The position numbers and the translations under genes are program-made. Source: Prosopocoilus inquinatus (taxonomy: Eukaryota > Arthropoda > Insecta > Coleoptera > Lucanidae). From it: a stretch of DNA of 64,000 nt. Under the pieces are notes generated by a model. That model had not been told where the DNA came from and made no database searches. It was given only the letters and a program-made list of their open reading frames with translations. Shown here piece by piece: positions 11,630-23,024 of the stretch. Each line of letters begins with the position of its first letter. The first letter of the stretch is position 1. Location: the NCBI GenBank assembly GCA_036172665.1, contig CM069877.1, positions 28,793,001 to 28,857,000 on the forward strand, in the 5' to 3' direction.

Positions 11630-13637
11630 CAGCGTGTCTCCGGATTAAGTTCGCGTTACGTATAATACTTCAACAAATTTTTAATTCAGATTTTATGTTT
11701 TGCAGTTTAGGTCTGCTTTGTGCGAAATGAATTTATGCCAAATTTGACAACGAAATTCTTCAAGGTGGCAGAATTAACACAGGATGAAATAAAACATGTG
11801 CATGCAAAGTGGTATTCCTATAATAAAATGATTTTCGTTTGAAATTATAGAAATATACCAAATTTCAACATTCTAGTAAGAAAAATTGAATTATAGAAAA
11901 TTGCTAATCACGTGTACATAAATAATATTTCAGTGAAGTTGTAAAATATAATTAAAAAATCAAATAAAAAGTGATTATTCAAATAATTCCTCTCCACTCT
12001 TGTTAGCACCTAACTGTACAGAAACATAAATTTTCCGTAACCCTATTTTTTCTCTTAGTCAAAATAAAAATAAGCCTAACTGGGACCGGACAAATTGATA
12101 AAAAAAGTCGAAAAAATTTACAAAATGTAAATAGAAGACTAGAAAAAAACAAAAAAAAAACAAAACACGATCAAACCATATTTCTAAATAAGATGAAAAA
12201 AGGAACACAGAAAATTCCTTACGCGAGCGATAAATAAAGAAGAAACAAAAACAAATTAATTTAAAAAAGACGATGGCTTTTTAATTTTCAAAACAAGAAA
12301 ATCAATCAAATAATAAAAATCGAAAACACAATTAGAAGTAACTTTAGAGGACACTCTTTCGAAAATTTGAAAAAAAAGCAACTAGAAATTTCAGAAACAA
12401 AAGCGATTGCTTAAACTTAAACCACAAAAGATCAAATCAAATTTATTTCAAAACATAACTTTGACAAAATAATTTTACAGTGTTTGAAACTAGTCATTTT
12501 GAGAAGTATTACATGAACTAAAAAGATAATAGACCCAAAGAAAGAAAAAAAACGAAATATAGAGAAAAATAATAAAGTTAATATAAATCAAGGAAGAAAG
12601 AAGAAAACGATGTTTTATGATACTACCAGGAGCAGCCAAGAGAAAAAAAAAACGTAACCCTGAATTGGACAAAGGCAGATTGAAAAAAATCGAAAAAATT
12701 AAAAAAATAAAATTTCAAAAGCATAAGACGATCGAACGATGTTGCTAAAAAATAAAAAAAAAACAACACAGAATGTTCTTTGTGCAAGCAACAAACAAGC
12801 AAATAATTAATAAATTTCGCAAACAAAAGACGAATCGCTTTAATTAAAAAGAAGAAATCTTAAATCCAATCAAATTAAAAGCGAAGACAGAAATTAAAGT
12901 ATCTTAGGTGGGATTCTCTTCGAAAATTTTGAAAAAATTACTTAAAATACAATTACTTAACATAGAATAGAACTAACCCTGATTTGGATAAAAAAAGGCA
13001 AAGTGAAAACAAAATGGGAAAAAGTAACTTAAACAAAATAAAACAAAACACGATCGAATGATATTTTTAAAGGAAATGAAAACAGGACTTGCGCAAGCAA
13101 AAATTAAAAAAGAACAAATTTTAGAAACTGAAAATATCGACTTACAACAACAAAACACAACAAAAAACGAACTCAAACTAAAAAAATAGATCGCTAGAAA
13201 AAAGGGAAAAGAAAAACAGGACATTCTTTGCGCACGCAACAAGCAAAGCCAACATCAAATCTCAAAACAAAAGACAGTCGCTCTAATTTAGATCAATGAT
13301 ACAAGACGTTAATAATAATAATGTAAAAATGATGTACTTGTGAAGTAGAAAAAGGATCATGAATAAATAAGACGTTGAAATTTGGTACATTTCCATAATT
13401 TTAAACGAGAATTATTTTATTTTAGAGAAACTTCTCCTAAATTCAAAAGGAATACCACTTTGGCTATACATATTTTATTTCCTTTTGTGTTAATTCCGCC
13501 ACCTTAAAGACTTTCGAGGTCAAATTTGGCACAAATTCATTTCTCACCAAGCAGACCTGAATTGCAAAATATGAAATCTGAATCCAAAGATTTTTGGTTC
13601 ATTATACGTATCGCGAACTCAATCCTGGGACACACTG
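11630..13637. mobile_element. DNA element with about 250-bp inverted termini around an A-rich repeat array
   Basis: The left end CAGCGTGTCTCCGGATTAAG is matched by the inverse of the right end (CAATCCTGGGACACACTG), both next to TA. Inverted similarity spans roughly 11630-11880 and 13375-13637, including a shared GTTCGCG..ACGTATAAT block and a GCAAAGTGGTATTCC-like block. The interior (12.0-13.3 kb) is A-rich with recurring phrases such as AACCCTGA.TTGGA (12656 and 12976) and ACGATCGAA, so it appears to be a degenerate tandem array. No transposase is encoded. Confidence 0.78.
12010..13320. repeat. A-rich degenerate repeat array inside the long-TIR element
   Basis: The + strand is very rich in A with recurrent phrases (AAAACACGATC, CTTGCGCAAGC, ACCCTGATTTGGA), spaced about 320 bp apart where they are clearest. 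Open frames on the minus strand are poly-Phe/Leu/Ser artefacts of the composition. Confidence 0.55.
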
Positions 13638-14002
13638 TAGATTAGGTATATTTAAATAATAATTTTTTAGATTTAGTAACGGCATGATTACATACGAAAC
13701 AACATGCCTTTTATTAAAATCGCCTTGAAAATTTTTTAACACCGGAATTTGCCAATTTAAGCAAATGAAAATATGGACCGGTAGTTTTTAAATACTTACT
13801 CTTCTAGAAAACGAGATTGTATAGGTATTAAAAGGATTTTTTTTTGTTTTAAAAGGTTATATTTTCTGTTTATAATACAAACATGTTTTGACGTTTGACG
13901 TTCACAACATAATAGGACAAAATATATAATTTCGTTCTCTGCTAATAAGTTATCTGACCAAAGAACGATACTTTGCAGCAAATTTGTTGAATATTTTAAA
14001 AG

Positions 14003-14238
14003 TTTGATGCAAGTCGGTTTAGATTTGATTTTCCGAACGTACCTCGTACAAAAGATTACCGCGCGATGTTGCGAATTTTATCTGTTGTTAACATTTGTGC
14101 TGGTTTTGAGATAAATGGAAGGTCGGTTGGTTTGCATTGGAGTTCTTGAATTTCTCCTCTGGTAAGGAGATTCTAAATAGACCCGAAACAGCTACATGTG
14201 GGAAATCCGCTGCAATCTAAACCGACCTGCAACTAATT
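14003..14238. mobile_element. Possible short inverted-repeat element
   Basis: GCAAGTCGGTTTAGATT near the left is matched inversely by AATCTAAACCGACCTGC at the right with one change. Target duplication is not clear, so this could also be a chance or decayed inverted repeat. Confidence 0.45.
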
Positions 14239-14384
14239 TTTAATAAATAATAATCGTTATTAGTGTTCATACAGATAATATACACACGTCAATATAAATA
14301 AGTAAATACAATGACCAGCAGTTATGATGTAGTTTGCAACACAAAGGACATGTTAGTCATAACATCATTAATAGTATAGTATAA

Positions 14385-17250
14385 TATTTTGCGATGAGAT
14401 ATTGTTTTAATGATCTTTTGAAGCTATCTAGCGGCAGCCATTTAATCTCATTTGATAGCAGCTTAAACGCCTTTGGTCCATTGTAGTTAACTCCAGTTTG
14501 GGTTTTTAGAATTCGGTGATAGTCCACATTAATTCCACGTTTATTTTGGTCTTGCAGACGGCATTGTTTTGTTTATCGAATAACAAACACTAATACAAGT
14601 GTCTTAACGCTCTGAGGAAGTACGATAATTATATTTTATGTACATTTTATCAAAAAACTTTGTTAACAAAAGTTGTGCAGGCTCGTATTGCGCACAATCT
14701 TCAGGCAGACGTTTAAATTTGAATCGTTTTTCAGAAAATATAAAACAACACGGGAACTACTGAAAATGAATTAATATATCTTGTTGTTCATTAGCTTTAG
14801 AGTGCTATCGAAATATGTAATAAAAGAGGTAGATTTCAATTAAAAAAAGAAAAGAAAATTTAAGTTTGCTATGTAACTTAATAAAGAAACTTTCTTAGAA
14901 GTGTCTTGAGGAAGATTTCAGAGGAGATAAACACATATTTTATGCGATTTTCTTAGCCAAATAGTCAGTATGCTTTCGGGCGCTTCGAAAGAGCCTGCCC
15001 CGCTCTCGATTGTTTCGGAGAAATGAGAATTCATTCACTGAAAAGCGCGCGCAAATAAATACTTAATAAATACAACGACCGCAGTTGTAACGTTTAGCAT
15101 GATGAGGATACACTTCCCCGCTAGTGAGCATCCCTGTTATATAGCATCAATATAATTTGTTTAGTTTTAGTTTATTTGATATATACCTCGTATCCAGATT
15201 AAAGGAAGAATCTTCTATTTTCCTATATGAATTTTCTGAATGAATTCTGAGTCCTGCCGTGCATATAAACAATTAAATCAGCACCAGGAACTTCGGATGG
15301 AAGATCGTTGAAGTAAGACGATCTTTTATTTATAAGGGGGACCTACAAGTAACCCGAAATCCATTCGGAATTACTACAGTAGTAGTACAATCAGAAGCTT
15401 TGCCAAATACCGGTAGGGCGGATTTAGAAGCATTAATAGACATGGATTGTTCTTCTATTTCTACAATCGCTGCTAGATCGGTTTTAATGTCAGACAATGC
15501 ACGCTGACTATCACTATCAAATGTTAAATGAGTGATACAACTGTGTTATCAGCGTACATATGAACGCTACAGGTTTTTACATATTTGTAAAAAAAAATAG
15601 AGGTATATACTATGTACAAAAGAGGACCAAGAGTGGATCCCTGTGGGATACCCCTCGGTACCAATTTTTGTTTAGAACTACCAAGTAGCAGCCGCACTCT
15701 CTGCGATCTTTCGAATAGGTAAGGGATTTAAAAAGTATGACAGTACCCTCATTCAAACCAATGTACTTCAAAACGGCTAACAGAATTTCATGATTACTGG
15801 TATCAAAAGCCTTACTGTAATCCGACAAAATAAGTTCCACTTGACCTTGATCAGTAGCAGGTAAAAGTCCATTTGTAATGTTCAAAAGTGCAAAGGTGTA
15901 GCTGTATTCCGGACGGAAACCAGACTAGCATTCTGAAAGAATATTATTTAATAAAAAGTATTCTCTTAATTGGGTATTGACTATTTTTTCAAGAATTTTA
16001 GACATTACTGGAAGGATGCTAATTGGACGCAAGCACAGTAAAGAATTAGCAGGTAGCAGCGCAGGCGTTCGGAAATGTGCACGCAACTGCGCGAAATATT
16101 TTAATTTTATCTCATGCTGACGGATTAAACACCGTTCTCCCTTACACATTGATATTTGAACCCCTCTTTCAGCTGACACTCTCGCATTTGATCTCACGCT
16201 TTCATGCACATATCGACACACACATCATTCATCGTGGACGCAATTTAGATGGTGTAGACGTTTTAGGTACCGGGATTACACTGATAAAAATCTGGAGTTA
16301 ATTCTAACACCTTTTGGACGCCAGGGAACACTTTCTTGGTGTTCCCTCGCGTCCATCGGTTTGCGGAGTTACGAAAAACGGAGTTACGATGTTTACCCTT
16401 TAAACATATGTAGTAGAGCAGAGTTAAGTTTTCCTTGTTGGAGTAAACACTTTTAAATACAATTTGGTCGGAGAAAGAGAACAATAACTCCAAATGAGAG
16501 GAAGATTAACAACTTTTCAGATAAAACTTTATCCATATTTAACACCGAATGAGCAGATTACAATTAATCTAAAAAAATTTTATGTGTGTACAATGGCATT
16601 TTTCCGACAACCATGAAAGAAACTAGTCACTAGACAAGAGTTAATAATATGAGCTAAAAAAGGAATTATATGAGAGCAGTAGTGAAGAATCATAGCCAAA
16701 CTAATTCCATCAGAACCCATCGTCTTCCTCTTCGCTAGACTAAGAAATTTGAAGATTTCAGGTGCCTCAACAGGTTTGAAAGAAAAATTTGAAGTATTAC
16801 CATCCACAGTTCTATCATTATAAAAGTTAAGTAGAGCGAAATAATCGTTCATCACAACAGGTAAACTGTCAAGAAAGAAATTGTTTATATCATCTAGTTT
16901 CTGTAAACATTCGGGAATATTAATTTTAGATTTGGAAATACTTAATGATTTTAGTTCTCACCACATTGATTTATGATCATGATTTACAGAAATGTACTTA
17001 AAATATGCTTTTTCTCTCTGATTATAGCTTGATTTGCGAGATTCCGTAATAGTACTCCCACTTGGTCGTCGTTCTATATTTGGCAAAGTCAGACTTGGCT
17101 TTTTCTCTCGATGATATCATTAGCTTTATGTTGTCAGTAATCCACGGAGTTTTCTGCTTACTTATTCTGTACGTAGAGGAGCATGACGCTTAGACAGTTC
17201 TGATATTTGAGTTTTCAGACACGTAATTTTACTATCAATATGATCCATAT
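14385..17250 (-). pseudogene. LINE fossil C (Jockey/CR1-like), minus strand, interrupted
   Basis: On the minus strand, 17.25-16.9 kb reads as a decayed post-endonuclease linker. Next come 16855-16580 (a reverse transcriptase segment with MGSDGISLAMI and FLAHIINSCL), about 16060-15925 (LRPISILPVMSKILEKIVN), and 15900-15610 (ILSDYSKAFDTSNHEILL, then a decayed GIPQGSTLGP equivalent). At about 15530-15570 the catalytic box reads YADN in place of YADD. An SKSAL.VFGKASD remnant follows. The element C-terminus, with NYNGPKAFKLLS and SFKRSLKQYL, sits apart at 14560-14385, so 14.57-15.33 kb is insertion or unreadable. Multiple stops and frameshifts show it is dead. Confidence 0.75.
16065..16585. mobile_element. 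About 520-bp insertion splitting LINE fossil C, with a strong hairpin
   Basis: The LINE protein breaks after KNAIVHT and resumes at SLLCLRPISI; the intervening DNA has no LINE-like reading. It contains a hairpin at about 16316-16354: a 9-bp stem AGGGAACAC/GTGTTCCCT extended by GGACGC/GCGTCC after one mismatch. Element type unknown; boundaries are approximate. Confidence 0.45.
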
Positions 17251-17686
17251 GATATAATATGAAAGGGTACAAGTCGCAAGTCATTATAAAAGATATTCTG
17301 ATCAAAATGTATAAAACATCTGTAGGTTTTCAAAGTAGGTTCAGAAGACACAGTTTTATTCATTCAATACACCGCAATATACTTTTACTAGAACTTTACA
17401 AATTTTGGAACCTATTGCATTCGTTTTTCATCCTTGATAAATAGAAAAAAGTAAAAATTTTTGGTTTGCATACTTCAGCATTTTTGGACGACACTTTACA
17501 TATTTTAACTTTTTTTGTTGTATATAATCCGGTCTTTAATTATAAGTACGTGTGAGATTTTTTATGCTTGGAGAAGGGACAAAAACCTCAAAATTTCATT
17601 ATATTACATGTTTTAAGAATTGTTACAGAGGCATGCGAAGGCAGAAAAATTTTGTCGCACAATTTGACTGAAGGCCTAAGTTAGAC

Positions 17687-17848
17687 TTTATTGCAGCCAC
17701 GGCTCATGCATAACATGTTTGGGTAGGCGGCAGAAATACTCCCAGAGCGCTTACTTTGTCTAACACACATGAATGGAAAACAAACAATACACGACGCACA
17801 TCGGCCGCCTACCCAAATTCGTATGCACGAGCCGTCGCTGCTTTTATT
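17687..17848. repeat. Inverted repeat with 45-bp arms and a 72-base spacer
   Basis: The left arm ending GTTTGGGTAGGCGGC pairs with the right arm beginning GCCGCCTACCCAAAT, and the similarity continues through GCCACGGCTCATGCAT against ATGCACGAGCCGTCGC. It could be a small MITE or a structured non-coding RNA; nothing decides this. Confidence 0.5.
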
Positions 17849-18059
17849 GTTGAGTTATACGACTCTCATGGCTCACCGAATATACTCGAATACATTGTGT
17901 TCAGACGTCAAAGTCTTTATCTAGATTACTTATATCCAGGGAACGGAGTTATATATTTTGTTCGATTAAATATAAACGAGACGGCAAACGTATAACGCTG
18001 CAGCGACGTGCGAATTCACACACTCTCCGAACAAAGTATATAATTCTGTTCTATAGTTA

Positions 18060-18560
18060 TATTCAGGGATGTTACAGTATTATAAGTGTTGTCCAATACA
18101 GTATTATACGTGAGTATAATACTGTATAAAACATTGACTTATAAAATATTGTTTAATACTGTATTTACGTTGTGTAGTATAATACAGTACAATGCAGGTG
18201 TAAAACTCTATAAAATTTTATTAACGTACTGAATAATATTTTAGCCTTTAAATAAATGTTTACATTGCAATCGGCACGTATTTACCGATGAATTTTGTAA
18301 ATGCCACTCTTGCAAATTGTACGTATAATCAAATAATTTAACATTACATAAACTCAAATCAGAAATATCATTTACATTCTACTGCTGCAACTTTCCACGT
18401 TTGGACTTCCAGAACGTTATTTAACACAACCAGTTAAATAGAACCTCTAATAGAAAATGACATAAAAATTATTGTATTTTGGCACTGTTGGTAAACGACT
18501 TCATGGTTTTGTACATTTACAGTTTTATACCGTATAATACTGTAGTTTACGTACAATTCC
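18060..18560. repeat. Cluster of ATACAGTATTATAC-type palindromes
   Basis: The motif AATACAGTATTATAC and its inverse TATAATACTGTAT occur several times between 18.07 and 18.2 kb and again at 18.53 kb. No gene is seen. These may be terminal pieces of small DNA elements. Confidence 0.4.
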
Positions 18561-18590
18561 ACGGACATGTAAGTATGTACGTATTATAAT

Positions 18591-18925
18591 GAGTGTCTAA
18601 ATAAAAGACTGGTCAAGCAGGCAGTGGAAAAATTTACAAACAAGGTCTGTACGTCTTAGATAATTTCGTACTTTTAGCAAAGACGTAAACCCCCATATGG
18701 TAAATCGTTAAATGTTATTTCTAAATGTAAATATAACTTTAAATTAGGTTCCCAAAAATTAACCTGTTGTTATTTATAAAAAATAATTAAGAAAAGGTAA
18801 AGGAAAGCCTGATTATTCAACGACGTTACAATTGACAGCTTCGCAGTTGAACTTAGAAGCGACATGCATGCAGCGAACAAATTGTCAGTCATAGCTTACT
18901 TGACCAGATTTTTATTTAGACACTC
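18591..18925. mobile_element. Short inverted-repeat element
   Basis: GAGTGTCTAAATAAAAGACT followed by GGTCAAG at the left pairs with CTTGACCAGATTTTTA followed by TTTAGACACTC at the right. No clear target duplication. The TAATG/TAACG context at the ends would fit a hAT-type terminus, but this is weak. Confidence 0.55.
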
Positions 18926-18960
18926 GTTACATTTTATACGTTTTATACATACATATTATA

Positions 18961-19434
18961 CAGGGTTTCTCAAGCCTCTGGAATAGTCTAAAAATGCCTC
19001 TTTAAATAATTCATCCTATCAAGAAATGTTGTGTAGGTTTCCATTCCGCATCATTTAAAATTATTTTCAAATATACAGGTTGTTCATTTAATAAGTTACA
19101 AACCTAACATATTATTTTTTAAATGGAACACTATATATTCTATTGCAATTTCGGTTAGCCCTTAAAGAGACGATAAAAATGATGTACATTATACTTTCTT
19201 ATTTTTAGTATTTACCGAGTTATTTTTAATTTTAGGGAAAAAAATGGGTCATATTTGAACATCTGCCAAATTGTCAATTTTAATGATACGACAATCAACC
19301 CTGCACCAAAATATTTTTAAATCTCTCTACATTTATAATATTCATCATTTTTAAAAACCTAGCGACCATCAACAACGCTACGATTCAGTTCGCGTATTGT
19401 AAAATTAGTCATTTTTTTCAAATGGAATACTCTG
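18961..19434 (+). mobile_element. MITE, family 2 copy A (long form)
   Basis: It starts CAGGGTTTCTCAAG and ends AAATGGAATACTCTG next to ATA. Compared with the short copy it carries about 300 extra bases after CCATTCCGCA, up to GTTCGCGTATTGTAAAATTA. Confidence 0.6.
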
Positions 19435-20488
19435 ATATTATGTGTGTGTATATATATATATAGTATATTTTAATAGTGCTTTCTACGAGCTTTCCAATCA
19501 TACCATATTTTATGGTCTTAAGATATATAACTTGTTCACTTAACTTAACTTGTTCACTTCTCTATAATCAACTTCAGGAACGTGCTGAAAAATATTTTCA
19601 GTCGTCTCAGTATCATTTAAGATATTTATCCTTACAATTTATCGTACCTTTAGTGATTTAAATAGAAATAAATAAATAAATTCAGGAACTGGACGATTTT
19701 TTTCAGGTAATTCCTGTCATGTAAGAACGCATTACGAATTGGTTGGATAATCGCTGGTTAGAACGTGGTAATGCTTTGAAGTGGTATCCATGGTTACCAG
19801 ATTTGTCTCTGACTTCTATGGAGATATGAGTAAACAAATGAAAAAAATGTTCTCTTATCCCAATTTGTTTATAATTGTAGGAGATTCAATTCACCTGTAC
19901 TATTCTTAGTTTAGGGGAATACGTAAAGAAACAAGGGTATAAAGATGTACTCGGCACATGCAAAGGGAAGAAAATGCGTTTTTAGGAATATGGCAGTTTC
20001 TTTACTTTTTTTTTTTCAATAGTTTAAATTTTTATAATTTTTTATACCTATTTGTGACTGGAGACATTTTACTTTTCTTAGTTAATTTGTAAAAAATGTT
20101 AAGGTTCAATTTGTTTCTTTGATATGTAACTTCAAAATAATAGAACTTTTTACCGTGTAAATAAATCCTTCCATTCGTTTTCATATTGAAATTGGAATTA
20201 TTTAGTGAAAATCGTTCAGTTCCTGTATTTATTCCATATTTTTATTGCAACCGCTAAAACAATGATAAAGTAATTGCTAATTTGAACAAAAATAAAATGT
20301 TTGGATAAATGTTTTGGATGCTACAGCAGATAAAATATTTCTGAGACAAATAGAAATATTATACAGCACGTTTCTTAAGTTGATTATAGAGAAGTGATAA
20401 TAACTCACAAGTTTTCAATCATTTAAGATCAAAAAATATAATATGGTTAGAAAGCTCATAGAAAGCATTATCGACGTATACTACGATA

Positions 20489-20635
20489 CAGGGTGTTCCA
20501 TTTGAAAAGACGGACTAATTTTACAATACGCGAACTGCGGAATGCAAACCTACACAACTTTTGTTAAAACCTTTTCTTGATAAAATGAATTTAAAGGGGC
20601 ATTTTTGAACTATTATAGAGGTTTGGGACACCCTG
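20489..20635 (-). mobile_element. MITE, family 2 copy B (short form, 147 bp)
   Basis: CAGGGTGTTCCATTT at one end and the inverse of GGTTTGGGACACCCTG at the other, both flanked by TA. It is in inverse orientation to copy A. Confidence 0.7.
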
Positions 20636-20699
20636 TACATATATTATATAAAATCCAAATGTCACGTATTATATCATCCCTGGTTATATCTGACGATCT

Positions 20700-22390
20700 T
20701 ATTTGTGACTGTATAAGCACCGACGAATTGTTTTTTATGGGCCATGTAAAATAAGTGGAACAGGGCGCGCTTTCACTTATGTGATGCAAATCAAATTAAA
20801 TTTAACCGTTCAATTGCACTGCCCACTAGATGCAGGAAATATTAGAGCGAAATAGAGGACGTTCACGTTCTGGTATGCGTTGAAACAGAAGAACAGAAAG
20901 TGTTTTCAAACTGTCAAAATTGCGTTATTTAATATTGAAAAGCAGAATTTATTAAAATGTCTTAATATCTTTTAATGGAATACATGTTCGTCATTAATTC
21001 AAGAAAAACTTTATTTTTACATATTTTTTTTTTTTTTTAGAATTTTGCGAAAATGTGGTTCACTAAGATGAGGTAGTTCGAAGTCTTTTATTGCATTTCT
21101 GTGTTTTTAACGTAGCGTTTTTTTTTGCTGTCGATCAATAATCCCCTCAATAGCAACGTATAATACCGTAATAAAATACAAACTGTCGTACAATATGTAC
21201 AGAACAGAAGCAAAACAACGCCCAATATGACAATGGGACGTCATCAAAGCAGCATAAACGGCATCCATTTCGATCCATTCCCCACTAAGTTCAGACGCTC
21301 GAGTCCGTACAGTATACGTATTATAAATAAATTATTCACTTGCTTGCGGCGTATTGTTTCGTAATTGACTGTGCCGCACTCGAGTGCACCGAAATCACAT
21401 GTAAACGATATGTAAATCGTGTAATTCCACCGCTTCGAATTATATGCATTATTTATAATATAGAGATTATCACATGCCATGAAAGTGGAACGAAAAATAA
21501 TTACCGCCGGCGTTGTTTCATTTGCTGCGGCGCGCGGGGCAGGAGGCATTTAAATTGCAGCTTACGTTTTAATAATGTCGATGTACAGTGATATACAAAA
21601 GAACCGCGTTATTTATTTTGTAACTTTGTATTGTATTTAATAATAAGAAAATGAATTCTGATACCGAAAATTAAATTAATTTCCTTGATTGAGAACTTTT
21701 TTTTCTCTAAAATAGCAAGTGTTTACTTGAAAACTTAAGTTGGCTCCGATTTTCTCGCTTACATGTCCTTAACAAAGGTTTCACGTTTCGAGAAAATCGC
21801 ATTTGAAAAACGGGCAAGAAATAATCGTAATCTTTGAGATAAGTCAAGAAAAGGAAATTTTATTGGAAAAAAACAAAAGTGCAATCGAGCAGTGACCTTT
21901 CCCGAAGTCGGGAGCCAATAAAAGCGTTGTTTTTAATGTCGCAATAACTCATATTACACCTGAGCGACAGAATATGCTTCATTTTTTATGATTATGACAC
22001 ACAATTTATTGCTCCGTATCCTCTGGGATCAACAGTTTAGGTTGTGAAAAGTGATTGAACGAGTTAAAGGTAGATACGGTTACAATCTACATAGTATTAT
22101 TACTTATTAAGATACCGCAATTCACGAACGACGAGAGAACATCATTTCAGAGGAGTGTATTCATAATGTCGTCAAGAGTATTTGCGCTAATACTGACATG
22201 AACACGAACACGATAATCATTTTGATGCCGTGTTCGTTTGTGTGTTTTCTAAATGTTCTAAAAGAGTGAACATTTGTTTGAATGTGATTCTCCAGACAGA
22301 TTATCTTCGGTGCGTGTGACTTGCCTATTAGCCATTCCCGCGTTGTTTACTGTCTACGATCAGAGAAGCAAGTTCCGTAAGTTTTTTTTT
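20700..22390. other. Non-repetitive stretch upstream of the scribbler exon
   Basis: No gene is recognisable. The part at 21230-21590 is less AT-rich than its surroundings, contains TAATTACCGCCGGC, TTTATTATA-like boxes and several palindromic motifs, and does not look like a repeat, so it is a candidate conserved non-coding region. The short frames on both strands here lack domains. Confidence 0.35.
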
Positions 22391-22570
22391 TTTTTTTGTT
22401 ATTTCATGAGCTTCGAATAAGGGACGCATAAAGGAATTTTCTTTTTTTATACGATTTTGTTTTTGTACTTTTTTCGTGTTTTTTTTTGTTATTTCATGAG
22501 CTCCGAATAAGGGACGCATAAAGGAATTTTCTTTTTTTATACGATTTTGTTTTTGTACTTTTTTCGTGTT
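22391..22570. repeat. Two-copy 90-bp tandem duplication
   Basis: The unit from TTTTTTTGTTATTTCATGAG through TTTTTTCGTGTT is repeated head to tail with one difference (CTTCGAATAA against CTCCGAATAA). The minus frame across it repeats a Lys-rich peptide because 90 is a multiple of three; I do not regard it as a gene. It lies about 360 bp before the scribbler exon. Confidence 0.85.
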
Positions 22571-22933
22571 ATTTGTGCTTGTCACGAAAAGGTTGTTTGA
22601 TGAACTTTTCAATTGAACAGTTGATAGCTATGTTAACAATTATTTTTCATACATATTTATGAATGGAAATCTTGTTTCCAATTTAAATAGTGTTTGAATG
22701 TTTGAAACGTAATTCGATTGATATTTTTTTATGAAGTGCTGTTTTTCTATTACAATGTTAATTTAGTTATGGAAATTGTTTGTGATATTTATCTGATCGC
22801 CAACAGCTGGCTTGTATCAAATTTAAATTGCAAATTTCTTCGTATCATGTTCGTAAATATGACAAAAGATTATTTCACAATTAGCCTACGGCGAAATTCT
22901 CTCTCTCTATGATTTGATTTGTTCTTGTTGCAG

Positions 22934-23008
22934 GTGTAAAATGCAGTGTGGGTGGCAGTGGGTCGCCGCGGGGCAGAGTCTCGGCGGCGGGACCCGTGGT
23001 TTTGGCGC
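22934..23008 (+). other. sbb: 5' UTR part of the scribbler exon
   Basis: A pyrimidine-rich tract with TTCTTGTTGCAG ends at 22933, giving a standard acceptor, so the exon starts in 5' UTR and at least one upstream non-coding exon must exist. A second CAG ends at 22946 and could act as an alternative acceptor 13 bases downstream. An in-frame TAA at 22937 rules out coding sequence for the main frame before the exon. I could not identify the upstream exon or promoter. Confidence 0.7.
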
Positions 23009-23024
23009 ATGGCGGCCCCAATGA
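22941..23024 (+). promoter_or_regulatory. Upstream ORF of 28 codons overlapping the scribbler start codon
   Basis: An ATG at 22941, seven bases into the exon, opens a 28-codon frame in a different phase from the main protein. It stops with TGA at 23022-23024, so it overlaps the main start codon by 16 bases. Overlapping uORFs usually lower translation of the main ORF. Use of the downstream acceptor (exon starting at 22947) would remove this ATG. The ORF and the sites are visible; the regulatory role is inferred. Confidence 0.5.

Larger units (their letters stand above)
18961..20635. mobile_element. Nested inverted-repeat cluster containing two MITE copies in opposite orientation
   Basis: The outer ends CAGGGTTTCTCAAGCCTCT and the inverse of AGAGGTTTGGGACACCCTG are flanked by TA. 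Each end is a copy of a smaller element (18961-19434 and 20489-20635, both with their own CAG..CTG ends). The sequence just inside them (about 19435-19640 and 20330-20488) is also inverted-repeated, sharing GCTTTCTA.GAGCTTTC and CTTCTCTATAATCAACTT. So a unit larger than the MITE was duplicated in inverse orientation, or the whole is one foldback element. No transposase. Confidence 0.7.

Noticed and set aside
12490..13242. Hydrophobic Phe/Leu/Ser-rich minus-strand frames resembling membrane proteins
   Set aside because: Antisense translation of A-rich array sequence always gives Phe/Leu/Ser; no start context or conserved motif.
22328..22612. Lys-rich repeated peptide on the minus strand
   Set aside because: It is a translation of the 90-bp tandem duplication and T runs; no gene-like features.
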